NCBI RefSeq assembly: GCF_000014565.1
Contig: NC_008268.1
Coordinates: forward strand, 248,001 to 312,000
Length of the DNA: 64,000 bases
Reading direction: 5' to 3'
DNA from: Rhodococcus jostii RHA1
GTDB taxonomy: Bacteria; Actinomycetota; Actinomycetes; Mycobacteriales; Mycobacteriaceae
The notes under the pieces were generated by a model that worked only from the letters and a program-made list of their open reading frames with translations, did not search any database and was not told the DNA's origin. The translations under genes were made by a program, and so were the position numbers. Shown piece by piece: positions 16,925 to 25,107 of the stretch; within the stretch, counting starts at the first letter, position 1; each line of letters starts with the position of its first letter.

Positions 16925-17631
16925 GACGACACCCCCGTGTTCGCTGCGACCACGAAGTCCGCCGCACGGTACCGGCCGCTGGGTGGGCTGCTGTCGAGCA
17001 AATGCAGCAGTGCAGGCACCACGGTCTCCGGATCGGGCCGATCCGAGATGTCCTCGCCGGGAAACGCCGCCTGGTGCATCTCGGTGCGCATGTCGCCGGG
17101 ATCGAATGCATACACCGCAAGGCCGGGTTCCTCCACCGCCAGCACCGCGGTCGCGTGGTCGAGCGCCGCTTTCGCGGCTCCGTAACCGCCCCAGCCCGCG
17201 TACGCCGCGACCGCGGCATCCGACGAAATGTTGATCACGGTCCCGCCCGCGTCCCGCACGTGCTCGAGCAACGCGGCGATCAATGCGAGCGGGGCGAGCA
17301 CATCGGTCGCGAAGACCTGCGCCAATGCGTCCTCCGGATACCGGGCGAGGGCGGGCATCGGGCTGGGTCCGAGCGCGCTGGCGTTGTTGAGCAACAGGTC
17401 CAGTCGCCCCCGCGCCGCGATCTCGACGGCGATACTCTCGCGATGCCCCGGATCGGTCACGTCACCGGGGAGCGCGGTGATGCTGTGTGCCCGCGCGGCA
17501 ACCCGATCGAGGGGTTCGACCCGCCTGCCGGTGACGATCACCTCCCAGCCGCGCTCCGCGAGCGCGACTGCGCTCACCCGTCCCAGCCCTGCAGATCCTC
17601 CTGTGATCAGCGCCGTCCTGGTGCCGTTCAT
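16921..17631 (-). CDS. Short-chain dehydrogenase/reductase
   Basis: 236 residues with the classical SDR layout: the cofactor loop TALITGGSAGLGRVSAVALAERG, NNAS after strand four, Ser of VINISSDAAV and the Y-x-x-x-K pair YGAAKAALDHATAVLA. The Arg after strand two (TGRRVEPLD) suggests NADP(H). The substrate is unknown. ATG at 17631 is chosen for AAGGAG six bases upstream. It is the first gene of a two-gene operon with queA, an odd pairing that hints at a shared but unrecognised modification pathway. Confidence 0.8.
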   Translation of the reverse strand: MNGTRTALITGGSAGLGRVSAVALAERGWEVIVTGRRVEPLDRVAARAHSITALPGDVTDPGHRESIAVEIAARGRLDLLLNNASALGPSPMPALARYPEDALAQVFATDVLAPLALIAALLEHVRDAGGTVINISSDAAVAAYAGWGGYGAAKAALDHATAVLAVEEPGLAVYAFDPGDMRTEMHQAAFPGEDISDRPDPETVVPALLHLLDSSPPSGRYRAADFVVAANTGVSS

Positions 17632-17815
17632 CGCAGACTCCTTGTCTCCTGTGACATCTGCGACCATCGTGAAACCTCGAGTCCACTTCATGTCAAGGAC
17701 GGCAGCGTCAGGGGACCGCCGGCCGATTCGCGGGGCACACTTCCGGGGTGGGATTTCAGGATGGAGCGGACGATAATTGGGTCCCTACCATGAGACGAAT
17801 CGAGGGTGACATCGT

Positions 17816-18136
17816 ATGAACACATTCGCAGTGCGGTCGGCGCTCGCGGCGGCAGCCGCGCTCGCCGTCTTCGCAACACCCGGTGTCGCGGCCGCGGCGC
17901 CGAACCTGCACGGGGATCCCACAACGCCGGGCACACAGGTTCAGGTCGAGAGCGATCCGGGCGACTCGAACAGCTACACCTGCGGGGCAGTCGGCGTCGC
18001 GGGAGCCGGAGTCGGCTCGAATTCCTCCGGTGGCGCCGGGCAGGTCAACGGCGCGTACTTCGGTCCCGGCCCCGTCCAGGGCGGCTGCGTCGGTAGCGAC
18101 GGGTCGGTCTACTTCCCGACCGGCAACGCCGAATGA
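17816..18136 (+). CDS. Small secreted glycine-rich protein
   Basis: 106 residues with a Sec signal peptide (MNTFAVRSALAAAAALAVFATPGVAAAAP, cleavage near AAA). The mature part is polar and Gly/Ser-rich with two Cys residues (SYTCGAVGV and GGCVGSDG) that could form a disulfide. GAGGG lies about nine bases before the ATG. No family recognised; small two-Cys secreted proteins of this kind are common in mycolic-acid bacteria. Confidence 0.65.
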   Translation: MNTFAVRSALAAAAALAVFATPGVAAAAPNLHGDPTTPGTQVQVESDPGDSNSYTCGAVGVAGAGVGSNSSGGAGQVNGAYFGPGPVQGGCVGSDGSVYFPTGNAE

Positions 18137-18164
18137 CGGCACGCAAGAACGCAATGCCGAACTT

Positions 18165-18845
18165 TCACCGGGCCGGCCCGCCCACCGGGTGGATCCGCTC
18201 GATGGTCGCGAACCAGGCCGGTGCGCCGTTGTCGTGGAATCTCGTCTCGATCCGATCCGGTTCGATGGCGGCGACCTTCCATCCGTCGCCGGGGTCGAAC
18301 GCCGCTCGCAACTCCTCCCGGCTGACGGGGTGCGGGCCGGTATCGGGACCAGCGTCGCTGAAGCACAACACATAGACGGTTCCGCCGTGTTCGGTCACCG
18401 ACGCCACGCTCGCCACGTAGCGTGGTCGCTCGGCGGCGTCGAACGTGTGGAACAGTCCGCAGTCCAGCACGGTGTCGAACCGGCGCCCCATTCCGTCCAA
18501 CTGGAACGCGTCGGCCAGCGCGAACTCGACCTCGATCCGACGGTCGTCGGCCTTGTCCCTGGCAATCGCCAGTGCCGTCTCAGCCACGTCGACGCCCAGA
18601 ACCTGCAATCCCAGGGAGGCGACGTGAAGCGCGTTCTCGCCGGTGCCGCATCCCGCATCGAGCACCGCTCCGGCGAAGCCGCCTTCGGATGCCACCCGCA
18701 CGACCGCCGGCTGCGGCCGGCCGACATCCCACGGCGCCGGCCCCTCGTGATACGACGCATCCCAGGGCCGTCCCGTCATGCGTTCGTGGCTGGTTGGCTG
18801 CCGACCACTGAACGGATCGGCGAGGGGTCCTGATCGCTCCGACAC
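18165..18845 (-). CDS. Class I SAM-dependent methyltransferase
   Basis: 226 residues. The SAM-binding motif VLDAGCGTGENALHVASLG, the acidic end of strand two (VLGVDVAETAL), motif ALADAFQL and FDTVLDCGLFHTFD give the Rossmann-type methyltransferase fold. The N-terminal PWDASYHEGPAPWDVGRPQPAVV is typical of the thiopurine-methyltransferase-like small-molecule group. The substrate is unknown. GTG at 18845 is chosen because GGGAGG lies seven bases upstream; ATG 18779 would lose conserved residues little and is possible. Confidence 0.8.
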   Translation of the reverse strand: MSERSGPLADPFSGRQPTSHERMTGRPWDASYHEGPAPWDVGRPQPAVVRVASEGGFAGAVLDAGCGTGENALHVASLGLQVLGVDVAETALAIARDKADDRRIEVEFALADAFQLDGMGRRFDTVLDCGLFHTFDAAERPRYVASVASVTEHGGTVYVLCFSDAGPDTGPHPVSREELRAAFDPGDGWKVAAIEPDRIETRFHDNGAPAWFATIERIHPVGGPAR

Positions 18846-18968
18846 TTCGACGCCTCCCTGAAACGGATCGTGCCACCTCATCTTGGCACGGCACTGCGCG
18901 GTTCTCGACCCTCGACACCGCGACTGCCTGCCCTGCCGACACCGGACAGATGTTCGAATGTCTTAACA

Positions 18969-18974
18969 TATAAT
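18969..18974 (+). promoter_or_regulatory. -10 element of a leaderless promoter
   Basis: A perfect TATAAT lies seven bases before the ATG at 18981, so transcription should begin at or next to the start codon. No convincing -35 box is seen at the expected distance. No ribosome binding site lies between, which supports leaderless translation. Confidence 0.5.
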
Positions 18975-18980
18975 TTAGGC

Positions 18981-20015
18981 ATGAGTACGAATATCGGAAT
19001 TGTCGGGTACGGGCTGGGCGGCCGCTACTTCCATGCACCGTTCGTCGACGCGGCAGAGGGAATCACGCTGGGCGGCATCGTGACCCGATCCGACTCCCGT
19101 GTCGCCCAGGCCGCCGCCGACTTCCCCGGAGTGCCGGTGTTCTCGAGCCTCGGCGAACTCATCGACTCCGGCGTCGATGCCGTCACGATCACCACCCCAC
19201 CGCAGACGCGACGCGAACTCGTGCTCGAAGCACTCGGGCGTGGCGTGCACGTGGTCGCGGACAAGCCTTTCGCGCCGGATCTCGAGACGGCCCGCGAGCT
19301 GGTAGCAGCCGCCGATGACGCCGGCGTGCTGCTCAGCGTCTATCACAACCGTCGATACGACGCCGACATCCGTACCCTGAAGTCGGTGTTGCCGCGACTC
19401 GGCGACATCTGGCGTGTCGAATCCCATTTCGACCTGGACGGTGCCGACACGCTCGAATCAGGCCCGGCCGGCGGGTTGCTGCGAGACATCGGCGCACACG
19501 TCGTCGACCAGATGCTGTGGTTGTTCGGGCCGGCAGAGAGGGTCGACGCCCACCTCGATTACGTCGATCGGCCGGAGGGGCGCACCGACGCCGGCTTCGT
19601 CGTCAACATCGCTCACCGCAGCGGGGTCTATTCGAGCGTCTCGTCGAGCAAGGTCAACCACCTCGAGGGGCGGCGGCTACGCGCGTTCGGCAGCGTGGGC
19701 AGCTATGTGGCGGACGGGACGGATGTGCAGGCGCAGGCTCTCTTCGCAGGGGTGCGGCCCATCGACGATCCCACCGGGTGGGGTTACGAACGACGGGAAC
19801 GGTGGGGCGTCCTCCACACAGCGGATGGCGCGGAACCGGTTCCGTCGCAGCGGGGTGCGTATCAGGACTACTACACGGAATTCGCGGCCGCCGTTGCCGG
19901 CACCGGCACACAACCGGTGCCTGCCCGCACCGCGCTCGGCACCATCGCGGTGTTGGGAGCGGCGCGTGAGGCCGCGGAAAGCGGCAGCACGGTCGTCGTG
20001 CAGTCCCTCGACTGA
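18981..20015 (+). CDS. Gfo/Idh/MocA family oxidoreductase
   Basis: 344 residues. The N-terminal Rossmann part starts NIGIVGYGLGGRYFHAPFV (GxGxxG), continues with SLGELIDSGVDAVTITTPPQTRRELVLEALGRGVHVVADKPFA (the conserved EKP-like DKP), and the C-terminal beta-sheet domain has GGLLRDIGAHVVDQMLWLFG with the catalytic Asp/His motif. Enzymes of this group use NAD(P) on sugars or cyclitols; the HAPF start is common among those that act on inositol-like or sugar substrates. It stands alone and is probably translated from a leaderless mRNA. Confidence 0.85.
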   Translation: MSTNIGIVGYGLGGRYFHAPFVDAAEGITLGGIVTRSDSRVAQAAADFPGVPVFSSLGELIDSGVDAVTITTPPQTRRELVLEALGRGVHVVADKPFAPDLETARELVAAADDAGVLLSVYHNRRYDADIRTLKSVLPRLGDIWRVESHFDLDGADTLESGPAGGLLRDIGAHVVDQMLWLFGPAERVDAHLDYVDRPEGRTDAGFVVNIAHRSGVYSSVSSSKVNHLEGRRLRAFGSVGSYVADGTDVQAQALFAGVRPIDDPTGWGYERRERWGVLHTADGAEPVPSQRGAYQDYYTEFAAAVAGTGTQPVPARTALGTIAVLGAAREAAESGSTVVVQSLD

Positions 20016-20040
20016 CCGGAGGCGACTGCGCCGGCGCTCA

Positions 20041-20090
20041 CGTCGGTTCGGGGCTCGCGTCGGTTCGGGGCTCGCGTCGGTTCGGGGCTC
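20041..20090 (+). repeat. Three tandem copies of a 17-base unit
   Basis: CGTCGGTTCGGGGCTCG is repeated at 20041-20057 and 20058-20074, and once more without its last base at 20075-20090. The array fills the gap between two convergent gene ends and touches the last codon of the broken hydrolase. No function is evident. Confidence 0.8.
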
Positions 20091-20740
20091 AGGACGCGGA
20101 ATCGAGAAACTCGGCGACCGCCTTGTTGAACGAATGTGGTCGTTCCATGTTCGTCGCGTGCCCCGCGCGCGGAACGACGGTCGACGCTCCCTTCGGTGCG
20201 AGTGCCGCAGCCGCTGCGGCGTGTGCTGACGGCCAGAACTCGCTGTCGGAACCGGCCACGAAGAGCACGGGAAGATCGCTCGAACGGATCGTCGGACGCC
20301 AGTCGATTTTCGCATGATCGTTCAACAGGGCGAGTTCCGGTGGCGACAGTGTTCGGTCGACGCGGCCCATCGCGGCGAGCAGGCGGACCAACCGCATGCC
20401 GCGTCTCCAGATCGGGGTGCCGTGGCCGGTCGGGGGAATCCTGTCCGCAAAGGACGTGTCGACATGCCGCACCTTGCAGGTCGAGCCCCTCGATGAGGGC
20501 GTGCACGAATCCGGCGCGTGTCTGCATCGTCGTTCCGTGCGGCGTGGCCGGAGCCGTCCCGTGACCCGGCAGATCCACAGCGATGACGCGGTGGCCGGCC
20601 TCGATCAGCGACGGGATCTGATACCGCCACGACGTGGCGGGGGCTGTGAAGCCCGCCGGCAACATCACGCTCGACGAGGATCGGCCGTCACCGTGCACGG
20701 TGTAGTCGATTCGAGCACCGCCGGATTCGATGGACAGCAT
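20089..20740 (-). pseudogene. Alpha/beta hydrolase with internal deletion and frameshift
   Basis: The N-terminal part from ATG 20740 (MLSIESGGARIDYTVHGDG, HRVIAVDLPGHGTAPATPHG, FVHALIEGLDLQ) is followed near 20475 by a jump in frame and a loss of about 60 residues. The C-terminal part is intact (VDTSFADRIPPTGHGTPIWRRGMRLVRLL ... LPVLFVAGSDSEFWPSAHA ... GHATNMERPHSFNKAVAEFL). The lost segment holds the nucleophile elbow Gly-x-Ser-x-Gly, so the product cannot be an active hydrolase. Confidence 0.75.
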
Positions 20741-20974
20741 TGCTTCTCCTATCCCCCAACTGTTCGCGGCTGACGCGCCGTGGTGCCCGCCTGCGGTCAC
20801 CGTGGCGCTGGTACGGACTCGGGAATCCATCCATGGAGAACATCTCCACTCCGGGACGGTTTCACTGTGGAACCGAAATTCCTGGACTGTCGGGTGTAAC
20901 GTTCCGGGACCTCGCAGACACCATTCGAGTAGCTGTGGACGTTGGGCCCACGCATTCGAACAGGACACTACGAC

Positions 20975-21316
20975 ATGCACATCTCACTTCCCCACTCCCA
21001 GGCTTCGCGCGCGGCGAATCCGTCGGGCGCAGTGAACCGTCGCCCTCGAATCACCCTGCGGAACCGGTTCGCCACGGCCGCCGTCGCCGCCGCGATCGCC
21101 GTCATCCCCCTCGGCGCCGCGACCACCATCGCAACAGCGGCCGAACACCCCGTTGCGACAGTCGCCGCACCCACCATCCCCGGCGATCGTGGTGACCACG
21201 GTGACGGCCCCCGCCACGACCGACAACGCGACCAACGGCAAGAACGCCGAGACCAGAGCATGACGCTCGACGAACTTCTCATCGGGTGGAACAGCAGCCA
21301 GATCTACCAGATGTGA
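20975..21316 (+). CDS. Small exported protein, unknown
   Basis: 113 residues. A basic N-terminus (residues 1-30) leads into a hydrophobic segment (FATAAVAAAIAVIPLGAATTIATAAEH) that looks like a long signal peptide with cleavage near TAA. The rest is rich in Asp, His and Arg (GDRGDHGDGPRHDRQRDQRQERRDQ) and ends in a short conserved-looking helix (TLDELLIGWNSSQIYQM). No family recognised. Confidence 0.5.
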   Translation: MHISLPHSQASRAANPSGAVNRRPRITLRNRFATAAVAAAIAVIPLGAATTIATAAEHPVATVAAPTIPGDRGDHGDGPRHDRQRDQRQERRDQSMTLDELLIGWNSSQIYQM

Positions 21317-21377
21317 TGACGCTTGACCGAGGACGGCGCCAGGATTCGTCGTCCTCGCTTTCGCATGCCTTCCCCCC

Positions 21378-21854
21378 TCAGCGTGGAGTGGATTCCGCTC
21401 GTCGCTCGTAGCGCGAGCGAGCCAGGGCGTGCGCACGGCACAGCAACGCCCGCGTGACTTCGCCTGTGCGCGAGCCGGGGTCGATGACTGCCAGCCAGGC
21501 CAGTGAGCCATAGACGGGATGCGCGATGACGGTGTCGCGCGCACCGGCGTCGACGTCGGCGACGCCCTGCTCTCGCGGTGCATGGCCGGTTGCCTCGATG
21601 AACGCCTCCTTCCCGGCATGGATGTTCACCCGGAACGCACCCGCGCGGTCCAGACCCGAGCTTTCGTCGCCGGGGTAGTTCTTGGTGACGATGGTGGCGA
21701 AGGGCTGGGTCCTGTCCGGAACGATCCGATCCGGTGAGTAGTAGAAGAAGGTGTCACCCCAGCTGATCTCCGGCGAACCGTCGCCGGGGGCAGGCCTGAG
21801 CGTCAGAACATCGCCGAGGCCTTCGACGAAGTCGATGATGTCGTCCATGGTCAT
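21378..21854 (-). CDS. DUF6194 family protein
   Basis: 158 residues. The pattern IIDFVEGLGDVLTLRPAPGDGSPEISWGDTFFYYSPD, QPFATIVTKNYPGDESSGLDRAGAFRVNIHAGKEAF and TVIAHPVYGSLAWLAVIDPG is typical of DUF6194 proteins, small cytoplasmic alpha/beta proteins of unknown role. It is divergent from a MerR-type regulator 63 bases away, an arrangement that suggests it is that regulator's target. Confidence 0.75.
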   Translation of the reverse strand: MTMDDIIDFVEGLGDVLTLRPAPGDGSPEISWGDTFFYYSPDRIVPDRTQPFATIVTKNYPGDESSGLDRAGAFRVNIHAGKEAFIEATGHAPREQGVADVDAGARDTVIAHPVYGSLAWLAVIDPGSRTGEVTRALLCRAHALARSRYERRAESTPR

Positions 21855-21917
21855 AGCTTCCAGCGTTTCATTAAAGTGCTTGTGGAGACCTCGAGGAGCA
21901 GACGTAGGAGAAATACG

Positions 21918-22688
21918 GTGACAAGTCTCCAATCGCGTCATCTGCGGACCGTCGATGTCGCCCGGCGTGCCGGATGTTCCGTGCAGCACGTACGCAACCT
22001 CGAACGCGACGGGGTGCTGCCTCCCGCAACCCGCACAGCCACCGGATACCGGATCTACACCGACGTGCATGTGCAGTCCGCGCTCGCCTATCGGGAACTC
22101 GCCATCGGCGTCGGCCCGGTCGAAGCCACACGGATCGTGCGCAGCGTGCACACGTGCCCGGCCGCGACAACGGTCGCCCTCCTCGATGCCGCGCACGCCC
22201 GACTCCACACGGAACGAACCGAACTCGCGCTGGCGAAGCAGGCCGCTGAGGCCATCTCGACCGAGCCTGTCGACGACGTGCAGGCATCCGACTGGATGAG
22301 CGTGAGCGAACTCGCCGCCGCCCTCGGCATCCGCCCCTCCACGTTGCGGCATTGGGACGCAGAGGGACTCGTCGTCCCGGACCGGGACACACCCACGGGA
22401 GCGCGCCGATACTCCCCTTCACAGGTCCGCGACGCTCGCGTCGTGCATCAGCTACGCAAGGCCGGTTACCGCATCGCACCTCTCCACGCGGTCATGACCC
22501 AACTCGGGCACACACCCGGATCGGGTGACATCGGCGCCGCGCTCGCTGCCCGCGACCAGGCCACCACAGCCCGCTCCCGAGCCCTGCTCGACGCAACCTC
22601 TGCCCTCACCGTGCTCCTCGCACTCCGAGAAGGGGGGGTCAGTGCGCGCGCGACAACACCGCCACCAGAAAATCGGAATCCTCGCTGA
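21918..22688 (+). CDS. MerR-type regulator with two HTH domains
   Basis: 256 residues. The first winged-helix HTH is TVDVARRAGCSVQHVRNLERDGVLPPATRTATGYRIYTDVHV (residues about 8-50), and a second complete MerR-like HTH lies at about 125-170 (SVSELAAALGIRPSTLRHWDAEGLVVPDRDTPTGARRYSPSQV). Usual MerR proteins have one HTH and act as dimers; a double-HTH chain may bind as a monomer or with a different spacing. GTG at 21918 has AGGAG eight bases upstream. The 3' end overlaps a convergent methyltransferase gene by 50 bases. It likely controls itself and the divergent DUF6194 gene. Confidence 0.8.
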   Translation: MTSLQSRHLRTVDVARRAGCSVQHVRNLERDGVLPPATRTATGYRIYTDVHVQSALAYRELAIGVGPVEATRIVRSVHTCPAATTVALLDAAHARLHTERTELALAKQAAEAISTEPVDDVQASDWMSVSELAAALGIRPSTLRHWDAEGLVVPDRDTPTGARRYSPSQVRDARVVHQLRKAGYRIAPLHAVMTQLGHTPGSGDIGAALAARDQATTARSRALLDATSALTVLLALREGGVSARATTPPPENRNPR

Positions 22689-23268
22689 ACGGGCGCAGAT
22701 CCCACGTCGAGAACAGCAGATCCGCCGTCAGGCCGCCGGCCTGAGCGTCCGCGAGGAATTGGGAGAACTCGTAGCCCCGGTCGGCGCCGAACCCCACAAC
22801 CACTCGGCCGGTCGGGGCGAGATGAGCGGCGAATTCCGTCAGCACCGCCTCCCGGGTCGACGGCGCCAGGAAAGTCATCACGTTGCCCGCACAGACGATG
22901 ACCTCGAAATCGGCTGTCACCCCCCGAGCCGGCAGATCCAACTCCGCGAGATCACCGACCAGCCACGTCGGACCGGGGTGATCCTCCTCTGCCACGGAGA
23001 TGAGCACCGGATCCACATCGACACCCACCACGACATGACCGGCATCGTGCAAGTAGCCGCCGAGACGGCCCAGTCCGCACCCCGCATCCAGTACCCGACC
23101 GCCGCGGCCGAGCATCGCATCGACCAGCCGCGCCTCCCCCACGATGTCCTTGCCCTGCGCCTCCATGGCACGGAACCGCTCGACGTACCACATCGAATGC
23201 CCCGGGTCGGCTGCTGTGATCTCCTCCCACTGGCTGGGGATGCGCTCCTCGGGGGTGCGTGCACTCAT
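22639..23268 (-). CDS. Class I SAM-dependent methyltransferase
   Basis: 209 residues. The SAM motif VLDAGCGLGRLGGYLHDAG, VVGVDVDPVLISVAEEDHP, GDLAEL and FEVIVCAGNVMTFLAP are clear. The N-terminal HSMWYVERFRAMEAQGKDIVGEARLVDAMLGRGGRVLD is common in a set of actinobacterial small-molecule methyltransferases. The substrate is unknown. ATG at 23268 has GAGGAGG upstream. It overlaps the end of the MerR gene. Confidence 0.8.
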   Translation of the reverse strand: MSARTPEERIPSQWEEITAADPGHSMWYVERFRAMEAQGKDIVGEARLVDAMLGRGGRVLDAGCGLGRLGGYLHDAGHVVVGVDVDPVLISVAEEDHPGPTWLVGDLAELDLPARGVTADFEVIVCAGNVMTFLAPSTREAVLTEFAAHLAPTGRVVVGFGADRGYEFSQFLADAQAGGLTADLLFSTWDLRPFSEDSDFLVAVLSRAH

Positions 23269-23428
23269 TACCGATTCCTCCTCGATCCGGCCCGCTCGGC
23301 GAGCCACTGCCACCGTATGCGACACCACCTCGGCACCCACCCGCAGCCCGACGGTGTTTCGCCGACGCGAGTCTCGATCAGCGGGATGCCAGGGCCGACG
23401 CGGCCGGTCCTCCGAGGAAGATCGAGCC

Positions 23429-23851
23429 ATGCCCGAGTCCGTTCCCGACCGCGTCCAGATCACCGACCGCCTGCACGTCGTGGCCGACCTGCTCGACACG
23501 AAGGACTGGCCGGGGTTCGCGGCGACACTCACCGAAGATGTCGTGGCCTATGGGCGGACGGGGCCGGTGGACGTGGTCGCGCGCGTCCGCTCCCACCTCG
23601 ACGTCTGCGGTGCCACCCAGCACCTGCTCGGCAACATCCGCGTCGACGTCGACGGTGACGCGGCGCGCACTCGGTCCTATTTCCGGGCGTTTCACGTCGG
23701 CCTCGGAGAACGCGCCGGCGCGACGTACGAATGCCTCGGCGAGTACCGCGACGAATGGCGCCGCGGACCTTCGGCCTGGTTGCTGGCCGGGCGGGTGATC
23801 GACGTCCGCGCCGAGATCGGCGACCGCGGTGTCATCGCACCCCTGAGCTGA
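23429..23851 (+). CDS. SnoaL/NTF2-like protein
   Basis: 140 residues. QITDRLHVVADLLDTKDWPGFAATLTEDVVAYG is the start of a cone-shaped NTF2/SnoaL domain; it continues with HLLGNIRVDVDGDAARTRSYFRAFHVG and a C-terminal VIDVRAEIGDRG. Such proteins are small cyclases, isomerases or binding proteins. AGGAAG lies before the ATG. Its stop is only 14 bases from the convergent binding-protein gene. Confidence 0.75.
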   Translation: MPESVPDRVQITDRLHVVADLLDTKDWPGFAATLTEDVVAYGRTGPVDVVARVRSHLDVCGATQHLLGNIRVDVDGDAARTRSYFRAFHVGLGERAGATYECLGEYRDEWRRGPSAWLLAGRVIDVRAEIGDRGVIAPLS

Positions 23852-23865
23852 ACCCCGTCGACGGC

Positions 23866-24957
23866 TCAGCTGTGGTCGCCGCACACCGCGGATGCCGGGT
23901 CCGGTGCACAGATCTGCTGCCAGGTGTAGAAGCCGGAGTTGACCACGACGTCGAGGTTGTCCTTCGTGATGTTCTGCACGGGCAGGAACACCGTCGGCAC
24001 GGCCATGTACTGGTTGTCGATCGTGCCGTTGACGATCTCCTCCGGAATGCCGTCACCGTGCAGGATCGATGTGGTCAGCTGCGCCGCGACCTTTGCCTGA
24101 TCGGACAGATTCTTGAAGATCGTGTTGTCGAGGGTTTCCTGTGCGATCAATTGCAGCGCAGCGAGATTGGCGTCCTGGCCGCCGGTGACCGGGATCCGCC
24201 CGGCGAGCCCGCGGCCTGCCAGTGCCGCGACGATTCCGCCTCCCAGGTCGTCGTTCATGGTGACGAACAGCGCGATGTCGTTGTTCTCACGGGCCAGGCA
24301 TTCCTCGGCGAATGCCTGACCTTCGGCCGGGTCCCAGTCGTCGATCGCGGTCTCGCAGACCACGCGGATCTTGCCGCTGTCGGCGAGCGGCTGCAGAAAC
24401 TCGTCCTGGCCGAGCAGGAATTGACGGGTCCCGTATTCACCGAGGTTTCCCCCCACCCGGGCAATCTTCACCCCGTCGCCGGGCATCGCGGCGATCAGAT
24501 CCGCGGCGCGGCTACCCTGCCGTCGGCCGACCTCGAGTGGATCGAAGATCACCTGAACGTCTGCCGGTCCACCGACCGCGTCATGGTCGTAGAGCACGAC
24601 AGGAACGTCCGCCTCGGCGGCGGCGGTCAAGGCTCCACCCGAGAACCTCGCGTCCGTGGAGATCAGCACGAGCACGGACGCGCCCTCCGCGATCGCCGAC
24701 TCGACCTGACTCTGCTGGCGGGCCGGATCGCCCTCGGCATTGCGGACCGTGACCGTCGCCTCCGGCGCGAACAGCTCCAGGAAGTCGGTGAACAAGGGTT
24801 CGTCGCGCTCCACGAATCGGGTGGTCGTCGTGTTCGGCAAGAAAAAGAAAACCTTCTCCTGTGCATCGTCGCCCTGCGGAGCAGGGGCCGCGCAGGCCCC
24901 GAGCACCACCGCTGCGACCGCGGCCGCGACGCTGAACGCGCGCACCCTTCTCTTCAT
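23866..24957 (-). CDS. Sugar-binding lipoprotein of ABC transporter (periplasmic-binding-protein type 1)
   Basis: 363 residues with a lipoprotein signal (MKRRVRAFSVAAAVAAVVLGAC, Cys 22). The mature part has the type 1 sugar-binding fold: ASVLVLISTDARFSGGALTAAAEADVPVVLYDHDA, GDGVKIARVGGNLGEYGTRQFLLG, DIALFVTMNDDLGGGIVAALAGRG and PVTGGQDANLAALQLIAQETLDNTIFKNL, close to XylF/RbsB proteins. No permease or ATPase gene is next to it, so it is an orphan binding protein that may feed a transporter elsewhere or serve as a sensor. Confidence 0.82.
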   Translation of the reverse strand: MKRRVRAFSVAAAVAAVVLGACAAPAPQGDDAQEKVFFFLPNTTTTRFVERDEPLFTDFLELFAPEATVTVRNAEGDPARQQSQVESAIAEGASVLVLISTDARFSGGALTAAAEADVPVVLYDHDAVGGPADVQVIFDPLEVGRRQGSRAADLIAAMPGDGVKIARVGGNLGEYGTRQFLLGQDEFLQPLADSGKIRVVCETAIDDWDPAEGQAFAEECLARENNDIALFVTMNDDLGGGIVAALAGRGLAGRIPVTGGQDANLAALQLIAQETLDNTIFKNLSDQAKVAAQLTTSILHGDGIPEEIVNGTIDNQYMAVPTVFLPVQNITKDNLDVVVNSGFYTWQQICAPDPASAVCGDHS

Positions 24958-25107
24958 GAGCCTGTCTTCATGAGCCGTGACCTCCAGCCTGATCGTGCCC
25001 AGTCTGGAGATACCCGCGGGCGAGGCCCGCTACTCGCGCGGGTCGATGCTTTCGGTGTTTTCCGACCGTGATCGGCGCACACTGAGTGCAGGGATGAGGA
25101 GGAGAAG

